Positions 1-6,808 of a stretch of DNA of 21,487 nucleotides are shown one piece after another (position 1 is the stretch's first letter; each line of letters begins with the position of its first letter). The notes beneath the pieces are model-generated. The model did no database searches, was not told the DNA's origin, and worked only from the letters and a program-made list of their open reading frames with translations. Source of the stretch: an uncultured Bacteroides sp. (GTDB lineage: Bacteria > Bacteroidota > Bacteroidia > Bacteroidales > Bacteroidaceae). The stretch spans positions 1 through 21,487 of the forward strand of contig URDR01000050.1 in NCBI GenBank assembly GCA_900546645.1, read 5' to 3'. The translations under genes were made by a program, and so were the position numbers.

Positions 1-4
1 CCAG

Positions 5-40
5 GTCCCCGGTCTTATTCAAGGCCGGGGACTTTTTTTT
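5..40 (+). terminator. Rho-independent terminator of an upstream gene outside the window
   Basis: A 12-bp stem (5-16 paired with 21-32, one G-U pair) with the 4-nt loop ATTC is followed directly by eight T at 33-40. The T run lies only on the + strand side, so it ends transcription coming from the left. It separates that unseen gene from the fucosidase. Confidence 0.9.
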
Positions 41-92
41 GTACCTGCCTGTTCGAAAAGCATGTATTAAAATAGATTTGGTCAGAACTTTT

Positions 93-122
93 TTTGTGTG
101 CAGAGTTATTTGAGTATTTTTG
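93..122 (+). promoter_or_regulatory. Bacteroides-type promoter for the fucosidase gene
   Basis: TTTG at 93-96, an 18-nt spacer, and TATTTTTG at 115-122 fit the Bacteroides -33/-7 consensus (TTTG ... TAnnTTTG). It lies after the terminator at 5-40 and about 28 nt upstream of the ATG at 151. This is a motif match only. Confidence 0.55.
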
Positions 123-150
123 CAGGCGTTAAACTTTTATAGATAATCAT

Positions 151-1479
151 ATGAAAAAAATCTTTTCTCGTTTTTTGAGTTTATTCTGTCTGATCACTTG
201 CTTGGGAGGAGCTTCACTTTTTGCTCAACATTCAGGAGCATCTTATAGTCCTCCTGCTGAAAATTTACAGGCAAGACAGGAGTTCAGAGACAGTAAATTC
301 GGAATCTTCCTTCATTGGGGCATTTATAGCATGTTCGGCCAAGGAGAGTGGTATATGAATAATGCGAATATTGATTACCATGAATATGCGAAAGTTGCAT
401 CAGGATTTTATCCGTCCCGATTTAATGCGCGTGAATGGGTATCAGCGATAAAAGCTTCCGGTGCAAAGTATATTTGCTTTACTTCTCGGCATCACGATGG
501 ATTTTCTATGTTTGATACAAAATACTCTGATTATGATATCATAGATGCAACTCCGTTTAAGCGAGATATCGTCAAGGAGCTGGCAGAAGAGTGCCGGAAA
601 CAGGGTATAAAGCTACACATTTATTATTCTCATTTAGACTGGACCAGGGAAGATTATTATCCGTTGGGTAAAACGGGACGAAAGACAGGACGTACTCGAC
701 ACGGTGAGTGGAAAACTTATTTCCAGTTTATGAATAATCAGCTTACAGAGCTGCTTACGAATTACGGACCTATTGGTGCGATTTGGTTTGATGGACTTTG
801 GGATCAGCCTGCAGACTTTGACTGGAAACTTGATGAACAATATGAGTTGATTCATAAGCTTCAGCCAGCTTGTCTGATTGGAAATAATCATCATAAGACT
901 CCTTATCCCGGTGAGGATTTTCAGATGTTTGAACGTGACCTTCCCGGAGAAAATCATGCCGGATTTTCGGATGGGCAATCTATCAGTGAATTGCCTCTGG
1001 AAACTTGTCAGACAATGAATGGCATGTGGGGGTATCGCATTCAAGACTCGAATTATAAGTCGGTCACCGAATTGGTTCGTCTGTTGGTAAATGCAGCGGG
1101 TAAAGGAGCTAATCTGCTGATGAATATAGGTCCTCAGCCTAATGGTGAATTACCTGCACTGGCAGTTGAACGCATGAAAGGAGTAGGCGACTGGATGCAG
1201 AAGTATGGTGAAACCATTTATGGTTCTACAGCAGGCTGTGTGATGAAAGCAACATGGGGAACTACCACCCGGAAAGGGGACGTGCTTTATGTACATCTCT
1301 TGTCGGATGCTATGCCGCAATTCGTAACTCTTCCTCTTACGGAACGAGTTGCTTCAGCTACTCTGTTTGATTCGGGAGAGAAGGTGAAATGGGAAAAAAT
1401 AGAAGGAGGAATAGTTTTGCATACAGCGCAGTTAAAACCCAGTATTGACTGTATTGTTGCGTTGAAATTAAGAAAATGA
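151..1479 (+). CDS. Secreted alpha-L-fucosidase, glycoside hydrolase family 29
   Basis: Retaining exo-fucosidase that removes terminal alpha-L-fucose from glycans. Residues 1-25 form a signal peptide (basic start, hydrophobic core, cleavage near FAQ), so the enzyme is exported, probably to the periplasm; there is no lipobox. The (beta/alpha)8 catalytic domain carries the GH29 landmarks FGIFLHWG (50-57), RHHDGF (113-118) and IWFDGLWD (211-218), in which D214 is the expected nucleophile. At 442 residues it has the catalytic domain and a short C-terminal beta domain, but no added carbohydrate-binding module. It stands alone, with no SusCD pair or other glycoside hydrolase beside it, so the natural glycan cannot be told from context. 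Host mucin or N-glycan fucose is a reasonable guess for a gut Bacteroidales. The family is sure; linkage specificity is not. Confidence 0.95.
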   Translation: MKKIFSRFLSLFCLITCLGGASLFAQHSGASYSPPAENLQARQEFRDSKFGIFLHWGIYSMFGQGEWYMNNANIDYHEYAKVASGFYPSRFNAREWVSAIKASGAKYICFTSRHHDGFSMFDTKYSDYDIIDATPFKRDIVKELAEECRKQGIKLHIYYSHLDWTREDYYPLGKTGRKTGRTRHGEWKTYFQFMNNQLTELLTNYGPIGAIWFDGLWDQPADFDWKLDEQYELIHKLQPACLIGNNHHKTPYPGEDFQMFERDLPGENHAGFSDGQSISELPLETCQTMNGMWGYRIQDSNYKSVTELVRLLVNAAGKGANLLMNIGPQPNGELPALAVERMKGVGDWMQKYGETIYGSTAGCVMKATWGTTTRKGDVLYVHLLSDAMPQFVTLPLTERVASATLFDSGEKVKWEKIEGGIVLHTAQLKPSIDCIVALKLRK

Positions 1480-1609
1480 AATTAAGGTTTACACGCTCGC
1501 TGTGTGGGGTAAGATGACAAGATGATGCGTATTACATAAGGTCTTGTTGCTTAGTTCCGAGAGAGTAGAGCATCTGCAAACTTGAATAAAAGAGTATAAT
1601 AATTAGGTG

Positions 1610-1652
1610 AAAAAGGATTGTTGAGTGATTTCAGATTTCAACAGTCCTTTTT
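1610..1652. terminator. Bidirectional terminator-like hairpin between the fucosidase gene and pncB
   Basis: A 15-bp stem (1610-1624 with 1638-1652, one G-U pair) has a 13-nt loop and is flanked by A5 on the left and T5 on the right, so it could end transcription on either strand. The likely role is the fucosidase terminator. It ends only 28 nt before the pncB ATG, and I could find no good TAnnTTTG promoter between it and pncB, which leaves open a role as a conditional terminator in a pncB leader. The rest of 1480-1609 holds nothing I recognise. Confidence 0.75.
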
Positions 1653-1680
1653 CTGGTTTAAATTTATAGATTAGAGTGAT

Positions 1681-2853
1681 ATGATAATAAAAACGATTCT
1701 GGATACAGATCTTTATAAGTTTACAACATCTTATGCTTATATTAAATTATTTCCTAATGCAATAGGTACTTTTACTTTTAAAGATCGGGATGAAACGGAA
1801 TACACCGAAGGGTTTCTTGTAGCATTAAAAAGTGAAATAGATAATTTGAATATGGTTTCATTGGCACAAGAAGAATTAACATATATGGCTACCCATTGCC
1901 GTTTCTTGCCCCGAGTATATTGGGAGTGGCTTTCTTCTTTTCGTTTTGATTCAGAGAAGATAGAAGTCTATTTGGATGAGCAAAAGCACTTACATATAGA
2001 GGTTACCGATTATTTATATAAAGCAACTTTATATGAAGTACCTTTGCTGGCCATAGTTTCAGAGATAAAGAATCTTTTTCAGAACCATATTCCTGATGAA
2101 ACAAAGCTACTGAAAAAGTTATCAGAAAAAGTGAAATTATCTAATTCTCATCACATCCCTTTTTCAGAGTTTGGTACCCGCCGGCGTTTTTCTTTTGATG
2201 TACAAGAAAGTGTGGTTGCTTATTTGAAGGAACATGCCGATTATTGTACAGGTACATCGAATTGTTACCTGGCAATGAAGTACACTATGCGTCCCATGGG
2301 AACCCATCCTCATGAATGGTTTATGTTTCATGGTGCCCAATATGGTTATAAATGTGCCAACTATATGGCATTAGAAAACTGGGTAAATGTATATGATGGT
2401 GATTTAGGAACAGCATTGGCTGATACTTATACCTCTGATTCTTTCCTGAGTAATTTCAGTAGAAAGCAAGCAAAGCTTTTTGATGGGGTACGTTGTGACT
2501 CGGGTGATGAATTTAATTTTACAGACCGTTTGATTGAGCGGTATAAAGAGCTGGGAATTGATCCGACTACGAAGACCATAATCTTCAGTAATGCTCTTGA
2601 TTTTAAAAAAGCATTGAGCATATATAGCTATTGTGCAGGGAAAATTCGCTGTTCATTTGGCATAGGCACTAATCTGACGAATGATACAGGATATTCGCCT
2701 TCTAATATTGTGATGAAATTATCCCGTTGTAAGATGGATGGTAATCAAGAATGGCGTGAATGCGTGAAACTATCGGATGATATGGGTAAACATATGGGGA
2801 GCATGAGTGAAGTGGAGGCTTGTCTTCATGAACTTCGGCTGAACGGAATATAA
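1681..2853 (+). CDS. pncB: Nicotinate phosphoribosyltransferase
   Basis: Cytosolic enzyme of the Preiss-Handler NAD salvage route: nicotinate plus PRPP gives nicotinate mononucleotide, coupled to ATP hydrolysis. The N-terminus ILDTDLYKFTTSYAY is the typical start of the PncB family. The region SEFGTRRRFSFDVQE (about residues 161-175) is the conserved FGTRR phosphoribosyl-binding segment, and the C-terminal part has the expected GVRCDSGDEF and FGIGTNLTND motifs. The length of 390 aa is normal for the bacterial 400-residue class. The start codon at 1681 has only a weak AGAG purine stretch upstream, as is usual in this phylum. There is no clear terminator after it, so transcripts may run into the leu leader and stop at its terminator (3123-3156). 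It has no obvious functional link with either neighbour. Confidence 0.95.
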   Translation: MIIKTILDTDLYKFTTSYAYIKLFPNAIGTFTFKDRDETEYTEGFLVALKSEIDNLNMVSLAQEELTYMATHCRFLPRVYWEWLSSFRFDSEKIEVYLDEQKHLHIEVTDYLYKATLYEVPLLAIVSEIKNLFQNHIPDETKLLKKLSEKVKLSNSHHIPFSEFGTRRRFSFDVQESVVAYLKEHADYCTGTSNCYLAMKYTMRPMGTHPHEWFMFHGAQYGYKCANYMALENWVNVYDGDLGTALADTYTSDSFLSNFSRKQAKLFDGVRCDSGDEFNFTDRLIERYKELGIDPTTKTIIFSNALDFKKALSIYSYCAGKIRCSFGIGTNLTNDTGYSPSNIVMKLSRCKMDGNQEWRECVKLSDDMGKHMGSMSEVEACLHELRLNGI

Positions 2854-2955
2854 ATAGGTGTTTATGCAGATGTTTGTTTTTATGTCTTAAACATAGAAAG
2901 AAGTGTGTTAAAGTGTAAAAATGTAGCTTATATGTATAAAAAACTTTCATTTTAT

Positions 2956-2985
2956 TTTGTTGTTCCAAAATATTACTTACCTTTG
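2956..2985 (+). promoter_or_regulatory. Promoter of the leu/cim operon
   Basis: TTTG at 2956-2959, an 18-nt spacer, and TACCTTTG at 2978-2985 make a near-consensus Bacteroides promoter. The predicted transcription start near 2992 leaves about 24 nt before the leader-peptide ATG at 3016 and about 200 nt before leuA, which places the whole attenuator inside the transcript. Confidence 0.75.
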
Positions 2986-3015
2986 CAGCGTTGGAATAAA
3001 AAGAAGATATAAATA

Positions 3016-3102
3016 ATGACTAATTTGTTTTTACATATTTTGCTGTGCGGTTTGATTATTCTGCTGGGAATGCCAGGGGGAAGTGAGTCGTGTATCCATT
3101 AG
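3016..3102 (+). CDS. Leucine/isoleucine-rich leader peptide of the leu operon (attenuator peptide)
   Basis: A 28-codon ORF starts with ATG after an A-rich, AGAAGA-containing stretch 24 nt past the predicted transcription start. It holds seven Leu codons (residues 4, 6, 9, 10, 13, 16, 17) and four Ile codons (8, 14, 15, 27), including the runs I-L-L (8-10) and L-I-I-L-L (13-17). It stops with TAG 20 nt before a terminator hairpin. The codons after the last Leu pair (from about 3077) encode the RNA segment that can open that terminator. Placement between promoter, terminator and a leucine operon is what defines leader peptides such as E. coli leuL. The peptide itself probably has no function after synthesis. 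An alternative is a tiny membrane protein, since the core is hydrophobic, but the RNA context argues against it. Confidence 0.8.
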   Translation: MTNLFLHILLCGLIILLGMPGGSESCIH

Positions 3103-3140
3103 ATGTAAAAATTAAAATATAGAGCCTTTCTCACTTCCCT
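3077..3140 (+). promoter_or_regulatory. Antiterminator pairing of the leu attenuator
   Basis: GGGAAGTGAG at 3078-3087 is the exact reverse complement of CTCACTTCCC at 3130-3139, and G3077 can also pair with U3140. The upstream arm overlaps the last codons of the leader peptide. The downstream arm overlaps the 5' arm and the whole loop of the terminator hairpin, so the two structures exclude each other. A ribosome stalled at the Leu pair at 3061-3066 would leave most of the upstream arm free and favour read-through. A ribosome reaching the stop at 3100-3102 would tend to mask it and favour termination. Confidence 0.8.
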
Positions 3141-3156
3141 GTGTGAAAGGCTTTTT
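3123..3156 (+). terminator. Attenuator terminator upstream of leuA
   Basis: Positions 3123-3134 pair with 3141-3152 (11 pairs with one central U-U mismatch; AGCCTTTC pairs with GAAAGGCT at the base) around the 6-nt loop TTCCCT, followed by T5 at 3152-3156. It sits between the operon promoter and leuA, 38 nt before the leuA start, where an ordinary terminator would silence the operon. That is why I read it as conditional. Confidence 0.88.
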
Positions 3157-3193
3157 GTTTGATTGAGGTTTAAAGATATAAATTAAGACGAAT

Positions 3194-4690
3194 ATGAGTG
3201 ACAGATTATTTATTTTCGATACGACGCTTCGTGACGGAGAACAGGTTCCCGGATGTCAGTTAAATACGGTAGAAAAAATTCAAGTAGCACGTCAGTTGGA
3301 AGCTTTGGGGGTAGATGTGATTGAAGCAGGCTTTCCGATATCAAGTCCGGGCGACTTTAATTCGGTAATTGAAATATCTAAAGCAGTTACGTGGCCTACC
3401 ATTTGCGCACTGACCCGTGCGGTGCAGAAAGATATAGATGTGGCAGCCGACGCATTACGTTATGCCAAACATAAGCGTATTCATACAGGTATCGGTACTT
3501 CTGATGAACATATCCAGTATAAATTTAATTCAACCCGCGAAGAAATTCTTGAACGTGCGGTAGCTGCAGTCAAATATGCACGGCGTTATGTAGACGATGT
3601 GGAGTTTTATGCAGAAGATGCAGGTCGTACCGATAATGAATACCTTGCCAGAGTAGTGGAAGCCGTGATTAAGGCAGGAGCCACCGTGGTTAATATTCCT
3701 GATACAACCGGTTATTGTCTTCCCGATGAGTATGGTGCTAAAATCAAATATCTGATGGAGCATGTGGAAGGAATCGATAAGGCGATTATTTCAACCCACT
3801 GTCATAATGATTTAGGAATGGCTACAGCCAATACCATTAGTGGAGTATTAAATGGAGCCCGTCAGGTGGAAGTGACAATGAACGGCATTGGAGAGCGTGC
3901 GGGAAATACTTCGTTAGAAGAAGTGGCTATGATTTTACGCTGTCACAGAGATATTGATATTGATACCAACATTAATACGCAGAAAATATATCCGACCAGC
4001 CGTATGGTTTCCAGTTTGATGAATATGCCAGTACAGCCTAATAAGGCGATTGTAGGTAGAAATGCATTTGCGCATTCATCGGGTATTCATCAAGATGGAG
4101 TTTTGAAAAATGTGCAGACTTATGAAATTATAGATCCGAAAGATGTGGGAATTGATGATAATGCTATCGTACTGACGGCTCGTAGCGGACGTGCAGCACT
4201 GAAACACCGTCTTCATGTGTTGGGAGTAGAAATGAGTCAGGAAAAGCTGGACAAAGTATATGAAGATTTCCTGAAACTGGCTGATAAGAAGAAAGATATT
4301 ACCGATGATGATATCATGGTTTTGGCAGGAGCTGACCGAAATGTAAATCATCATATAAAGTTAGAATACTTGCAGGTTACGAGTGGAGTTGGTGTTCGTT
4401 CCGTGGCCAGTTTAGGCTTGAATATCTCGGGTGAACATTTTGAAGCTGCTGCCACAGGTAATGGTCCGGTTGATGCTGCTATTAAAGCGGTGAAACAGAT
4501 TATCAAGCGTCAGATGACTTTGAAAGAGTTTACTATCCAGGCCATCAGCAAGGGTAGTGATGATGTGGGCAAAGTACACATGCAGGTGGAATATGATGGA
4601 CAGATGTATTACGGTTTCGGAGCCAACACAGATATTATAGCTGCTTCGGTTGAAGCTTACATTGATTGTATCAACAAATTCAGAAAATAA
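3194..4690 (+). CDS. leuA: 2-isopropylmalate synthase
   Basis: First committed step of leucine synthesis: acetyl-CoA plus 2-oxoisovalerate gives 2-isopropylmalate. The DRE-TIM barrel opens with FDTTLRDGEQ (8-17; R13 and D14 of the catalytic motif). The metal-binding HCHND is at 202-206 and GIGERAGNTSLEEV follows near 236. The C-terminal third (from about residue 365) is the LeuA dimer domain, which normally binds leucine for feedback inhibition. At 498 aa it is of the usual LeuA type 2 length, and the acceptor-pocket region (HTGIGTSDEHI at 97-107, EFYAEDAGRTD at 137-147) is that of true LeuA rather than citramalate synthase. It is first in the operon, directly after the attenuator, and 16 nt before leuC. 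Transcription is probably controlled by the leader peptide. Confidence 0.96.
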   Translation: MSDRLFIFDTTLRDGEQVPGCQLNTVEKIQVARQLEALGVDVIEAGFPISSPGDFNSVIEISKAVTWPTICALTRAVQKDIDVAADALRYAKHKRIHTGIGTSDEHIQYKFNSTREEILERAVAAVKYARRYVDDVEFYAEDAGRTDNEYLARVVEAVIKAGATVVNIPDTTGYCLPDEYGAKIKYLMEHVEGIDKAIISTHCHNDLGMATANTISGVLNGARQVEVTMNGIGERAGNTSLEEVAMILRCHRDIDIDTNINTQKIYPTSRMVSSLMNMPVQPNKAIVGRNAFAHSSGIHQDGVLKNVQTYEIIDPKDVGIDDNAIVLTARSGRAALKHRLHVLGVEMSQEKLDKVYEDFLKLADKKKDITDDDIMVLAGADRNVNHHIKLEYLQVTSGVGVRSVASLGLNISGEHFEAAATGNGPVDAAIKAVKQIIKRQMTLKEFTIQAISKGSDDVGKVHMQVEYDGQMYYGFGANTDIIAASVEAYIDCINKFRK

Positions 4691-4706
4691 TTAAACAGAA
4701 TAAGAT

Positions 4707-6104
4707 ATGGCTAATACATTATTTGATAAAATATGGGATGCTCACGTCGTACAGCAAGTAGAGGAAGGTCCCACTCAGTTATATATAGATCGTTTATATT
4801 GTCATGAGGTAACCAGTCCTCAGGCCTTTGCCGGTTTGCGTGCCAGAGGGTTGAAGTGTTTCCGTCCGGAGCAGATTTACTGTATGCCCGACCATAATAC
4901 CCCCACGCATGATCAAGACAAGCCGATAGAAGATCCGGTGTCAAAAAAACAAGTGGATACTTTGGCACAGAATGCAGCCGATTTTGGCCTGGCTCATTTT
5001 GGCATGATGGATAAGAAAAATGGTATTATTCATGTGGTAGGTCCGGAGCGTGGACTTACTCTTCCGGGAATGACCATTGTTTGTGGTGATTCACACACCT
5101 CTACCCATGGAGCAATGGGAGCTGTAGCTTTTGGAATCGGAACCAGTGAAGTGGAAATGGTAATGGCATCGCAGTGTATTTTGCAGGCAAGACCGAAAAC
5201 CATGCGTATTACTGTAGAGGGAAAGCTTGGAAAAGGAGTAACTGCAAAAGATATTGCACTTTATATGATGTCGAAGATGACCACAAGCGGTGCAACCGGT
5301 TATTTTGTAGAATATGCAGGAGAGGCAATACGTGGATTGAGCATGGAAGGACGTCTTACGTTGTGTAACCTTTCTATTGAGATGGGAGCCCGTGGAGGAA
5401 TGATTGCTCCAGATGAAGTGACTTTTGAGTATATAAAAGGACGAGAATATGCCCCTAAGGGAGAAGAATGGGAACAGGCTCTGGCTTACTGGAAGACTTT
5501 GAAGAGTGATGAGGATGCTGTTTTTGATAAGGAAGTATATTATAATGCATCCGATATTCAGCCGATGATAACTTATGGAACCAATCCGGGTATGGGAATG
5601 GCAGTTACAGCACATATCCCTACTACAGAAGGAATGGAAAGTGCCGAACAGGGTTCATTTGAGAAATCAATGCAGTATATGGGATTCCAAGCCGGCGAAT
5701 CGCTGCTCGGTAAAAAAGTCGATTACGTTTTTCTGGGCGCATGTACCAATGGACGAATCGAGGATTTCCGTGCTTTTGCCTCTATCGTAAAAGGTCGTAA
5801 GAAAGCAGATTCTATTACTGCCTGGTTAGTTCCGGGTTCATGGATGGTAGATGAACAAATCCGTAAAGAAGGATTAGATAAAATACTGGAAGAGGCTGGT
5901 TTCTCTATCCGTCAGCCGGGATGCTCTGCTTGTTTGGCCATGAATGACGACAAGATTCCTGCCGGTAAATATGCCGTATCTACAAGTAACCGAAATTTTG
6001 AAGGACGGCAGGGACCGGGATCACGTACTTTATTGGCTAGTCCGCTGACGGCTGCAGCAGCTGCTGTAACAGGGGTAATTACCGATCCGAGAACACTTAT
6101 GTAA
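4707..6104 (+). CDS. leuC: 3-isopropylmalate dehydratase large subunit
   Basis: Aconitase-family subunit that, with LeuD, isomerises 2-isopropylmalate to 3-isopropylmalate; the same enzyme can convert citramalate to 3-methylmalate on the isoleucine route. The [4Fe-4S] ligands are visible as C346 (GACTNGR) and C406/C409 (PGCSACLAMN). VCGDSHTSTHGAMGAVAFGIG (about 125-145) is the conserved active-site stretch, and the C-terminal SNRNFEGRQGPGSRT is also typical. The length of 465 aa is standard for the LeuC of E. coli type. It starts 16 nt after leuA and ends 32 nt before leuD, so the genes are clearly cotranscribed. The iron-sulfur cluster makes the enzyme oxygen-sensitive, which suits an anaerobe. 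Confidence 0.96.
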   Translation: MANTLFDKIWDAHVVQQVEEGPTQLYIDRLYCHEVTSPQAFAGLRARGLKCFRPEQIYCMPDHNTPTHDQDKPIEDPVSKKQVDTLAQNAADFGLAHFGMMDKKNGIIHVVGPERGLTLPGMTIVCGDSHTSTHGAMGAVAFGIGTSEVEMVMASQCILQARPKTMRITVEGKLGKGVTAKDIALYMMSKMTTSGATGYFVEYAGEAIRGLSMEGRLTLCNLSIEMGARGGMIAPDEVTFEYIKGREYAPKGEEWEQALAYWKTLKSDEDAVFDKEVYYNASDIQPMITYGTNPGMGMAVTAHIPTTEGMESAEQGSFEKSMQYMGFQAGESLLGKKVDYVFLGACTNGRIEDFRAFASIVKGRKKADSITAWLVPGSWMVDEQIRKEGLDKILEEAGFSIRQPGCSACLAMNDDKIPAGKYAVSTSNRNFEGRQGPGSRTLLASPLTAAAAAVTGVITDPRTLM

Positions 6105-6136
6105 TTATTTTCTTTCCATTCTTGATTAATAGAAAC

Positions 6137-6730
6137 ATGAAACAAAAATTCAATATCATAACAAGCACATGTATTCCATTGCCTTTGGAAAATGTGGATA
6201 CAGACCAGATTATACCGGCTCGTTTTTTAAAAGCTACAACACGTGAGGAAAAGTTTTTTGGTGATAATCTTTTTCGTGACTGGCGTTACCATCCAGATGG
6301 TTCGTTGAATAAAGATTTTGTATTGAATGACCCTACTTATAGCGGTCAGATTTTAGTAGCAGGCAAGAACTTTGGTAGCGGATCGAGCCGTGAGCATGCG
6401 GCATGGGCTATTGCCGGTTATGGATTCAGGGTCGTTGTATCTAGTTTTTTTGCTGACATTCATAAAAATAACGAACTTAACAATTTCGTTTTACCAGTAG
6501 TGGTGTCTGAAGGTTTTCTGAAAGAACTGTTTGATTCTATTTATGCTAATCCGAAAACGGAAGTCGAAGTCAATTTGCCAGAACAAACCATTACCAATAA
6601 GGCTACAGGAAAATCAGAAACGTTTGAGATTAATGCTTATAAAAAACATTGTTTGCTGAACGGACTGGATGACATTGACTTCCTTGTGGAAAATAAAGAT
6701 AAAATAGAAGCGTTTGAAAAACAACGATGA
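6137..6730 (+). CDS. leuD: 3-isopropylmalate dehydratase small subunit
   Basis: Swivel-domain partner of LeuC. Conserved features are NVDTDQIIPARFL near residue 20, GKNFGSGSSREHAAWAI (about 77-93), and GYGFRVVVSSFFADI following it. I chose the ATG at 6137 (197 aa, starting MKQKFNII), preceded by the purine stretch AGAAAC, rather than the in-frame TTG at 6122, which would add five unconserved residues. It lies 32 nt after leuC. The 78-nt gap to cimA contains a short direct repeat (GGTAGGAA twice, near 6740-6760) and a T run without a stem, so no terminator is evident. Confidence 0.96.
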   Translation: MKQKFNIITSTCIPLPLENVDTDQIIPARFLKATTREEKFFGDNLFRDWRYHPDGSLNKDFVLNDPTYSGQILVAGKNFGSGSSREHAAWAIAGYGFRVVVSSFFADIHKNNELNNFVLPVVVSEGFLKELFDSIYANPKTEVEVNLPEQTITNKATGKSETFEINAYKKHCLLNGLDDIDFLVENKDKIEAFEKQR

Positions 6731-6808
6731 TGTAGTAAAGGTAGGAAAGTACGGTAGGAAGCGTTTTTTAGCCTGATATTGTACTTGTCTCTGTTAAATA
6801 TAAAGGTT

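Noticed and set aside
634..1044. 136-codon minus-strand open frame opposite the fucosidase gene
   Set aside because: Antisense to the GH29 catalytic region; no start context or domain.
3016..3102. Leader ORF as a small membrane protein
   Set aside because: It is hydrophobic, but lies between a promoter and a terminator that competes with its own coding sequence, directly before leuA; attenuation explains all of this better.
5091..5615. 174-codon minus-strand open frame inside leuC
   Set aside because: It lies wholly antisense to leuC, which has all its catalytic cysteines and family motifs. The antisense translation shows no recognisable domain and is rich in Cys, His and Ser, as shadows of this kind are.
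6731..6808. Possible terminator or internal promoter in the leuD-cimA gap
   Set aside because: There is a T run and a short direct repeat, but no stem before the T run and no TAnnTTTG box; cotranscription is the simpler reading.
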